Assembly (NCBI GenBank): GCA_037132075.1
Contig: JBAXPV010000055.1
Coordinates: 1 to 17,300, forward strand
Direction of reading: 5' to 3'
DNA from: JBAXPV01 sp037132075
GTDB taxonomy: Bacteria; Bacteroidota; Bacteroidia; Bacteroidales; CAIXZF01
Length of the DNA stretch: 17,300 nt
Shown here one piece after another: positions 7,501 through 13,373 of this stretch (positions are counted from its first letter, which is position 1; every line of letters starts with the position of its first letter). The position numbers and the translations under genes are program-made. Below the pieces are notes generated by a model. It did no database searches, was not told where the DNA came from, and saw nothing but the letters and a program-made list of their open reading frames with translations.

Positions 7501-9302
7501 CAACACTCCTGACAGTCGGGAAGAAATCAGGCATTGACTTTTCTGTCCCATACCGTGACCTGGACGACAAAGCCAAAGAAATAGTGATGAACGGATGCGG
7601 GGCTGAGGTTTTTGAAGTGGATTGGGAATACAAACGTGGTGCCCACGAAGGCGTTCACAGGCGTCAGACCCAATGGCAAGGGTTTTTAGCTCTTGTTGAA
7701 GAAGAATACCTTCGTAAGCACCAGGATGCCCGGGGCGAGGCCATGATTGGAATCATGAAAAATGTCAGCTGCGACAAATGCCAGGGGTTCAGGCTGAGAC
7801 CTGACATGCTTCAGTATACGATCCAGGGGCTTCACATCGGACAGCTTACGGCATTAACAGCAGATGAGGCTATTGATTGGTTTAGCGGCGACTTCAGGCT
7901 ACACTTTGAGCATGCGTTGGAACAGCAAGCGGCAAGCACTTTTCAGGAGAGCATACTGGAACGTCTGAATGCCATGCAAAAAGCAGGACTGGGGTATATT
8001 GCGACTCACCGTATTGTGGGAACACTATCCGGCGGGGAGTTCCAGCGATTGCAGCTGGCTGGACTGCTTAGGGCTCCGCTTAGCGGTGTGGCCTACATCC
8101 TTGATGAACCTTCCTTTGGCTTACATCCCAAAGACATCATGCGGATCAGCGATCTCATCCTGACATTAAATCAGCATGGGAATACACTGATCATGGTGGA
8201 TCATTCGCCCCTTATGATTAAAGAATCACAATATACCATAGCACTCGGACCAGGAGCCGGTGCCAAAGGCGGTACGCTCATGTTCTCGGGTGAAACGAAA
8301 GACTTTCAATCACATGAAATAAGTAATCCAACAAAGATTCAAAGAGAACCAAGCGGCGGAGCAGGTATTGTCATTGAAAAAGCGTCTGCCAATAACCTCC
8401 GCAATATTGATGTGACTCTTCCTTCCGGCCTAATGACAGCCATTACAGGGGTGAGTGGCAGTGGGAAAACGAGTCTTCTCGACAAGGTCATTTATGAAAG
8501 TTATTGTGCCAAAATACCGGTGAACTGTGAAGCGATTAAAGGCATCGAGAATTTCTCCGGGCTTATTTATGTGGAACAAAGCTCAGGCTTATCAGGGCAT
8601 CATGCCAGTGTTGGCGACAAGCTTGGGATTTCCGGGATCATCGCCGGGATTTTTGCAGCTGCTGAAACGAGTAAAAAAAGCGCTTTCAAATCAGCTCATT
8701 TCATGACTGGATCCCGTGATGGCCGATGTATTGCCTGCGAAGGCACAGGAATCAGGCAAGTCAGCATGGATTTCTTCAATGATGTGGTTTCTCCCTGTGA
8801 ACGATGCGGCGGTACTGCATTCCGTGACGAAGTACTTGAGATATTTATTGAAGGAAAAACTATTTTTCATGCCTTACAAATTACCTTTGATGAATTGGTT
8901 GTTTTTCTAAAGAAAAACATCCATGGAAAATCGGAAAAAGCAATAAAACAGACACTTGAACTCATTCAAAAGTCAGGACTTGGTCATTTGTCCTGTGGCC
9001 GTTCTTTAAGGACCCTTTCAAGCGGAGAATTGCAGCGTTTAAAACTAGTTCACGGACTATCCCTGAAAACTGGAAATAATTCTTTAATTTTGCTTGACGA
9101 ACCTACAGGCGGGCTGCATCCCAAGGATATTGAAAAACTGCTGAAGTTGTTCGATGAACTTATTGAGGAAGGCAATACGATTGTTTGTGTAACCCACGAG
9201 CCACTTTTAATGGCTGCTGCTTCAACAATGATTGAACTGGGACCGGGGGGCGGCGCCAAGGGTGGTCTTATCATACAAAATGCTGGAAGTGTTATGAACT
9301 AA
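4497..9302 (+). CDS. Double-length UvrA-like ABC ATPase (two fused UvrA2-type units, four nucleotide-binding domains)
   Basis: The 1601-aa protein contains two consecutive UvrA units (about 1-800 and 820-1601) where canonical UvrA has one of about 940 aa. Four Walker A lysines are at K37, K516, K852 and K1324. Signature motifs start at 357 (LSSGE), 686 (LSGGE), 1177 (LSGGE) and 1507 (LSSGE). Walker B DE pairs are at 383, 713, 1203 and 1534, and switch histidines follow each. Both units keep the C-terminal UvrA zinc finger with identical spacing (C596/599/619/622 and C1411/1414/1434/1437). Both lack the UvrB-binding domain: 'LLFARLG' and 'LLYSRLA' lead almost directly to the 'FSFN...C-x2-C-KGLG' element, which also removes the first CxxC of the first zinc finger. 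UvrA binds damaged DNA as a dimer. UvrA2/DrrC-like paralogues without UvrB contact are linked to resistance to DNA-binding drugs. This protein may be a single-chain UvrA2 'dimer'. An upstream in-frame ATG at 4476 was rejected because 4497 starts the conserved 'MREIVVEGAYENNLKNV'. Confidence 0.92.
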   Translation: MREIVVEGAYENNLKNVSLRIPHYQLIVVTGVSGSGKTSLVYDVLCAEGQRLFYENFAGGRHTSTKISRPKASRIEGLFPVISIGQNNVVRSPRSTVGTLTGLYDMFRLLFARLGKSSYPELHPYRSLFSFNLPDGYCRTCKGLGVQDHIDPELLIADATLTIREGAFALTTPNNYIIYSQVTMDVLDQVCHAEGFSVDIPWQDLSIEQKNVVLYGSTKIKVLFGKHPLESRLKWTGITAKPREEDFYKGILPVMEDILRRDRNPNIMRFARSQSCEHCGGKRLNEQALSFRLWDRDIAAFAAMSIREIHSFFSGLSMDDNESAIVGPVRETILNRSRLLLRLGAAHLSLDRESLTLSSGEAQRIRLANQVSGELRNVLYILDEPSVGLHPTEHRDLLEVLRSLVGKGNTVLLVDHDEQSIREADWIIDMGPGAGESGGEVLFNGPASVFFEEPQAASITRKCLAEDKRMMPKPPKTDRGLFFSVAEANKNNLQNISPRFLINAFNVITGVSGSGKTSLVDFLLEHTLKNKLGGTAVFRKVIHLDASPIGRTPNSNPATYTGMSDHIRDLMASLPEARQRGYKKGQFSFVVKGGRCESCSGAGVQQIGMHFLGNVEVLCEVCNGKRFTDETLEVRYKGLNISDILELTVDQAHDFFEGQKKITAISGLLSALGLGYLKLGQASTTLSGGEAQRVKLAFELSRTASGHTLYILDEPTSGLHMADVEILLTALNKLVDNGNTLLCIEHDPAFILQSDWMVDLGPGSAGEGGKIVAEGFVEVLANHPESLTAFELRRYLAQNTSAKNESKNKCTAEIIGAPLLLCGVETNNLRNIDVSFAIDKITAVTGLSGSGKSSLVYGTLYAESQRRFFEGMSSHIKQFSVKAGSPVLDDCQGLIPSISLQKKNAVKNPRSIIATYSGLYDLYRLLYSRLAKDTMDKGRPMSTAFSFNSEAGACLFCKGLGSLTVCDAAKLITSPDRPITSGAMDGTKTGRFYGDPYGQYVATLLTVGKKSGIDFSVPYRDLDDKAKEIVMNGCGAEVFEVDWEYKRGAHEGVHRRQTQWQGFLALVEEEYLRKHQDARGEAMIGIMKNVSCDKCQGFRLRPDMLQYTIQGLHIGQLTALTADEAIDWFSGDFRLHFEHALEQQAASTFQESILERLNAMQKAGLGYIATHRIVGTLSGGEFQRLQLAGLLRAPLSGVAYILDEPSFGLHPKDIMRISDLILTLNQHGNTLIMVDHSPLMIKESQYTIALGPGAGAKGGTLMFSGETKDFQSHEISNPTKIQREPSGGAGIVIEKASANNLRNIDVTLPSGLMTAITGVSGSGKTSLLDKVIYESYCAKIPVNCEAIKGIENFSGLIYVEQSSGLSGHHASVGDKLGISGIIAGIFAAAETSKKSAFKSAHFMTGSRDGRCIACEGTGIRQVSMDFFNDVVSPCERCGGTAFRDEVLEIFIEGKTIFHALQITFDELVVFLKKNIHGKSEKAIKQTLELIQKSGLGHLSCGRSLRTLSSGELQRLKLVHGLSLKTGNNSLILLDEPTGGLHPKDIEKLLKLFDELIEEGNTIVCVTHEPLLMAAASTMIELGPGGGAKGGLIIQNAGSVMN

Positions 9303-9387
9303 TGAGATCCCTGAATATTTAAATATAAGCAAAGAAGAACTGATCAGCGCTGTTCTCCATTTAAAACATTTTTAAATAAATTATTTT

Positions 9388-10674
9388 ATGATTAAGAAAA
9401 GAATCCTCTGCCTGGCATTAAGTCTGTTCGTTTTAGTCATGGTACAGACATCCTGTAAACGCGACAAAGCAGCCAATACACCTGTTTATGGTGAGAAAAC
9501 TTTGGAATTGATCAACATTGTCGAAAGCAATCCAAACATCAAATCACTATTAATCAAATCTATAGCTCAGGCAAAGGTGGTGAATCCGGATAAAAACACA
9601 AACCCGGCTCAGTCCTTGGAGGAGTATTACCAATTTGTTACCTGGGCTGAGACATGTATGCCATGGTCAGTACTTCCCAAAACACCCTATACTTCATTAT
9701 ATGACAAGATAGACCAAAGCCTGGACTATTTTTATTTCATTAATGACCAGCCACTTACAGAACTTCAGGGACAGGGATTGTACAACAATTCCCTTCAATA
9801 TATCAAACCCTACTCCGACTGGCTGGTAAGTTTTAACAAAGCATGGGGACTTTACCTGGATACACCGGGTTCATGGAAAGATGAGTATTATCAATTGGCG
9901 CTTACTGACAATAAGTTTGGCTTATCAGCCGGTTGGTATGAAGATCCTTCCAAATGGCATTCCTTTAACGAGTTTTTTTCCAGGTATCTTGCCTCACCCG
10001 ATAAACGTCCTATTGCTTCTCCCAATGACAGTACAATTGTTGTATCGCCTGCTGACGCAATACCGCAAGGCAACTGGCAAATCGATGCCAATTCGCAAAT
10101 TGTTACAAAAGGAGGCGTACCCATTAAGTCCGGAACATTAACATCTATTGTAAAATTACTCGGTGATGACAGCCAATATAAAAATGACTTTGCGAATGGA
10201 ATCATGACACATACTTTTCTGGATGTCCAGGACTATCATCGTTTTCATTTTCCGGTGAGTGGAACCATTAAAGAAATCAGAAACATTGCAGAACAGGATG
10301 CAGTGGGTGGTATTATTACCTGGGATCCGTCAATTCCAAGATATATGTTTGACCCAACAGTTCCCGGATGGCAATCGATAGAAACCAGAGCCTGTGTCAT
10401 CGTTGAAACAAAGGATTTCGGCCTGGTTGCCATACTTCCCATTGGAATGTCACAAATATGTTCGATAAAATTTGAGAGCAATCTGCAAGTCGGCACCAAT
10501 GTTAAGAAAGGAGATATGCTGGGCTGTTTCCTTTTTGGAGGTTCTGATATTGTCATGATATTTCAGCAGAAAGCCGGGTTTGAGCTTCAAGCTATAAAAG
10601 CGGGAAGTGGTCGCCAAACCTATCAACATATGCTGATGGGTGAGAAATATGGGGCAATGACGGGTGCGAAGTAG
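9388..10674 (+). CDS. Phosphatidylserine decarboxylase family lipoprotein
   Basis: The 428-aa product starts with a lipoprotein signal (residues 1-22, lipobox 'QTSC', lipidated Cys23), placing it at the cell envelope. Residues about 75-190 resemble the PSD-associated domain (PSDC). From about 193 it is a pyruvoyl-type decarboxylase: 'FNEFFSRYL', 'VVSPADAIP' (D223), 'QDYHRFHFP' (H284) and 'FGGSDIVMIF' with the G385-S386 cleavage pair. In PSD enzymes the Asp-His-Ser triad drives self-cleavage at Gly-Ser, leaving the pyruvoyl cofactor on the serine of the small subunit. All three residues are present, so processing is plausible. The PSDC-plus-PSD layout is shared with fungal PsiD-like aromatic amino acid decarboxylases, so the substrate may be an amino acid rather than phosphatidylserine; the sequence does not decide. 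It follows the UvrA-like gene by 85 nt on the same strand, with no clear promoter of its own, and may be co-transcribed. Confidence 0.85.
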   Translation: MIKKRILCLALSLFVLVMVQTSCKRDKAANTPVYGEKTLELINIVESNPNIKSLLIKSIAQAKVVNPDKNTNPAQSLEEYYQFVTWAETCMPWSVLPKTPYTSLYDKIDQSLDYFYFINDQPLTELQGQGLYNNSLQYIKPYSDWLVSFNKAWGLYLDTPGSWKDEYYQLALTDNKFGLSAGWYEDPSKWHSFNEFFSRYLASPDKRPIASPNDSTIVVSPADAIPQGNWQIDANSQIVTKGGVPIKSGTLTSIVKLLGDDSQYKNDFANGIMTHTFLDVQDYHRFHFPVSGTIKEIRNIAEQDAVGGIITWDPSIPRYMFDPTVPGWQSIETRACVIVETKDFGLVAILPIGMSQICSIKFESNLQVGTNVKKGDMLGCFLFGGSDIVMIFQQKAGFELQAIKAGSGRQTYQHMLMGEKYGAMTGAK

Positions 10675-10699
10675 AGACAAGCAGTCAAACCTAAAGTCT

Positions 10700-10744
10700 T
10701 GGAATTGAGTCCCAATCCCGGGGGCATTGGTGGGTCTCATTCCA
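10700..10744. terminator. Long imperfect hairpin between convergent genes
   Basis: The left arm TGGAATTGAGTCCCA (10700-10714) pairs with TGGGTCTCATTCCA (10731-10744), with one bulge and one mismatch. CAAT and ATTG next to the loop extend the pairing. It lies between the stop codons of the decarboxylase lipoprotein and the convergent receptor gene, fitting a bidirectional termination or 3'-end processing structure. It has no T-tract, so classical intrinsic termination is uncertain, and a remnant of a small palindromic repeat is the alternative. Confidence 0.45.
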
Positions 10745-10755
10745 GGGTATACCCT
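10744..10755. repeat. 12-bp perfect palindrome AGGGTATACCCT
   Basis: It abuts the right end of the longer hairpin in the same 97-bp convergent spacer, 17 nt before the receptor's stop codon. No function can be assigned. Confidence 0.35.
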
Positions 10756-10771
10756 TGCATGTTAAAAGCGC

Positions 10772-13126
10772 TTAAAACTGCAATTTATAAATAACATTCG
10801 GAAAGAAACCAAGTTGATAAGTCGTTTTTATTGACTTGCTTCTGTCGTCGTATTCTTGCGAAAAAACATTCTTGTTGTTCGTTACATTTTGCAAATCCAA
10901 AGAAAATGACTGTGATAATTTTCTTGTGCTGCTATTAAGCGTATAGCCGATTTTAAAGTCCATTCTGAAATAATTGGAGTAATAATCTGAATACGCATCT
11001 GATGAATAAACACCATGACCAGTTGCCAATGATGCCGATAAATCTATTGGTGTATAAGCCCGGCCGCCTGCATTGGTGATCTTTAAGTCAGAGCTAAGTG
11101 TATTACGCTTGTCACGTCCCACTTTCCATTCTTTTCCACCCAGAATATTATATACATATTTTCCGTTAAATGCCGTATTCCTTTCTATTCCGTCACTGGC
11201 CATGTATTTTGAACGATACAATGATGACGTAAATAAAGCATAATATCCCTTGCTGAAGAATTTCTCAATGGTCAATTCTATGCCATAATTTCTGCCGGTA
11301 CCTGTATTTGCCAGACTGTCTTCCAGGTCTGTTTTAAAGCTTGCCCCGGTATTCAGCATAGAATAGCTGCTTGAGAAGGTATTCACCGGAACATTATAGA
11401 GATATTGATAATAAGTCTCTGCTTTCAAACGCCAGTCTTTGAAAGCTTGAATATTGTAAGCCAGAACAAAATGCTGACTTTTTGTAAAGCCAAGATTCTT
11501 ATTATCATATACATATGATCCATCTGGCATTTGTGTTTGCAGAAAATACACATTTATGGGTTGCAATTGGGAATGTAATCCATAACCCAGGCTAAAACTG
11601 CTTTTACTGTTCACATTGTAGTTTAGCGCAAACCGTGGTTCAAGAGAAAATGAATTGTTTAAGAAAAACAATTGTGAATGCAAGCCTGCGTTCAGCGTCA
11701 GCTTACTATTTAAGTCATATTTGGCATGTACATATGCCTGAGCCAGGTTGGTGTAACTGTCATAATCCCATAACTGTTTCCAATCCGATTGAATTCGGTC
11801 TTTTATCCGGTAATTTAGATTTAACCCGATCAGTTCATCCACTATGCCAGCCTTCACGAACAAACGCGAATTTATCTTGGAATTAAAATTTGTAGCAAAA
11901 TTGTAAACCGTTTTGGCAACATTGTTTTCTTCCTTGGTAAATGATTCATTTGACTGAGGATCAAACGCATAATCGGTTTGGTCAGTTTTTGTATAGTTTA
12001 AACCAAGGGTCGAACTAAGGAAGGATTTATCACTGATTTTTAAGAAGTTATTTAACCCTATTATGTCAATCTGACTGCTTAAATCATGCCCATCGCCACC
12101 ACCATACAATGAACCGGGACTTCCTCCTGATATATTGATGGTGCTTTTAGCCAGAATTCCAAACAAAGTAAACTTACCCAATTTGGTATTGCCGCTATTG
12201 ATGTTGAATGATAAATCCTGGTAAGAAGGCGTTGCCGTGGTTCCAATATTGATCCCCATGGCCTGAGCGACACCGGCAAGCGCGTATCTGTAGCCAACAA
12301 GATAGGATGAGCCTCTTTCTTTGCTTATCGGCCCTTCTGTCGTGGCTTCGAGCCCTGTGATAACACCAGCCTGAATCGTTGTTTCCCGCTTTTGCGAATT
12401 TCCGGCTCTAAAACCCAGATCAAAAACACCTGCCGTTGCGTTCCCGTACTCTGCAGGAAAAGCTGAAGTCAAAAAGTCGGAATTCTTAAGCAAATTGGTA
12501 TTTACGGCACTTACCGCGCCTCCTGTGGTGGCCAGTGTGGCAAAATGGTTTGGATTCGTGACGTTCATACCATTGATTCGCCATAACACACCTACCGGCG
12601 AGTTGCCACGAATAACGATATCGTTCCTGGAATCATCTGGTGCACTTACCCCGGCATAATTAGCGGCCAAACGTGCGACATCACTCCGACCGCCTGAATA
12701 CCTGTTAACTTCTTCCATAGAAAATGTCCGGGCACTGATGGTAGATAAAGCATTGATTGTTTTGTCTTTACCATTAGCCTTGATAACAACCTCATTAAGA
12801 TTAACCACATTCTCTACCAAGGCAATATCCAGGATTGTTTCTTTTCCAGAGCTTACCACAACATTCGGTATAATAACGTCTTTGTACCCAACAAAAGAAG
12901 CCTTGATCTCATATCTGTCGGGCGACATGCCAGAGAGCACATAATTCCCTTTTTGGTCAGAAGTTGTACCTTTTATTTCAGCTCTGTTAAGAATGATAAT
13001 GTTTGCCCCCGGGAGGGTGGTTTGAGAAAGCTTATCGCTAACAATACCCCTTATGTTCTGTCTGTTATTTTGAGCAAATGAGAATTGTGCTGTAAAAAGC
13101 GATAGTAATATGATGTATTTTGTCAT
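10772..13126 (-). CDS. TonB-dependent outer-membrane receptor with carboxypeptidase-regulatory-like domain
   Basis: The 784-aa protein has a Sec signal peptide (1-18, cut after SFA). An Ig-like CarboxypepD_reg-type domain follows (about 24-110, 'RGIVSDKLSQTTLPGANI', 'GTTSDQKGNYVLSGM'). The plug domain (about 130-245) includes 'IVIRGNSPVGVLWRINGM' and 'SAFPAEYGNATAGVFDL'. The rest is a long beta-barrel rich in alternating aromatic and polar residues, ending in a C-terminal Phe ('YKLQF') as needed for outer-membrane insertion. Such receptors import siderophores, vitamins, peptides or glycans using TonB-ExbBD energy. It is shorter than a typical SusC (about 1000 aa) and has no SusD partner, so a glycan-utilisation locus is not supported and the ligand is unknown. 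A promoter candidate lies at 13176-13205. Confidence 0.92.
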   Translation of the reverse strand: MTKYIILLSLFTAQFSFAQNNRQNIRGIVSDKLSQTTLPGANIIILNRAEIKGTTSDQKGNYVLSGMSPDRYEIKASFVGYKDVIIPNVVVSSGKETILDIALVENVVNLNEVVIKANGKDKTINALSTISARTFSMEEVNRYSGGRSDVARLAANYAGVSAPDDSRNDIVIRGNSPVGVLWRINGMNVTNPNHFATLATTGGAVSAVNTNLLKNSDFLTSAFPAEYGNATAGVFDLGFRAGNSQKRETTIQAGVITGLEATTEGPISKERGSSYLVGYRYALAGVAQAMGINIGTTATPSYQDLSFNINSGNTKLGKFTLFGILAKSTINISGGSPGSLYGGGDGHDLSSQIDIIGLNNFLKISDKSFLSSTLGLNYTKTDQTDYAFDPQSNESFTKEENNVAKTVYNFATNFNSKINSRLFVKAGIVDELIGLNLNYRIKDRIQSDWKQLWDYDSYTNLAQAYVHAKYDLNSKLTLNAGLHSQLFFLNNSFSLEPRFALNYNVNSKSSFSLGYGLHSQLQPINVYFLQTQMPDGSYVYDNKNLGFTKSQHFVLAYNIQAFKDWRLKAETYYQYLYNVPVNTFSSSYSMLNTGASFKTDLEDSLANTGTGRNYGIELTIEKFFSKGYYALFTSSLYRSKYMASDGIERNTAFNGKYVYNILGGKEWKVGRDKRNTLSSDLKITNAGGRAYTPIDLSASLATGHGVYSSDAYSDYYSNYFRMDFKIGYTLNSSTRKLSQSFSLDLQNVTNNKNVFSQEYDDRSKSIKTTYQLGFFPNVIYKLQF

Positions 13127-13175
13127 CAGTCCTTTATTATTTTATAGCTTACGTGAGAATATGAGTCACTTGAGG

Positions 13176-13205
13176 CAAAAGTACAATACCTGAAAACCGG
13201 TTTAA
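13176..13205 (-). promoter_or_regulatory. Candidate promoter of the TonB-dependent receptor gene
   Basis: On the minus strand TACTTTTG (13183 down to 13176) is an exact TAnnTTTG -7 box. TTA, one mismatch from the -33 TTG, sits 19 nt further upstream at 13205-13203. The leader to the ATG at 13126 would be about 45 nt. A 10-bp palindrome AAACCGGTTT (13194-13203) lies inside the spacer and could be a regulator site. Confidence 0.45.
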
Positions 13206-13340
13206 AACAGTTTCACCCAAATGCTTGATTCTACCTCCATGAAGGTGCTTTCTACCAATGAATACGTCGGCTGTTCAGATTCCTTGTTGTAAGGATTGTT
13301 TAAGGGACAACAATAGGTTTTAACTTAAACTAAAACCAAA

Positions 13341-13373
13341 AGAATAAAAAATGCTTCTGGTAATTAAGCATTT
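13341..13373 (-). terminator. Rho-independent terminator of the beta-propeller gene
   Basis: On the minus strand an 8-bp perfect stem AAATGCTT/AAGCATTT encloses a 9-nt loop. The stem runs into a U-rich tail (TTTTTTATTCTTTT). Its left arm begins inside the TAA stop codon at 13372-13374. The stem is AT-rich, but the geometry and T-tract are classical. It separates the propeller gene from the downstream receptor, so the two are probably separate transcripts. Confidence 0.65.
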
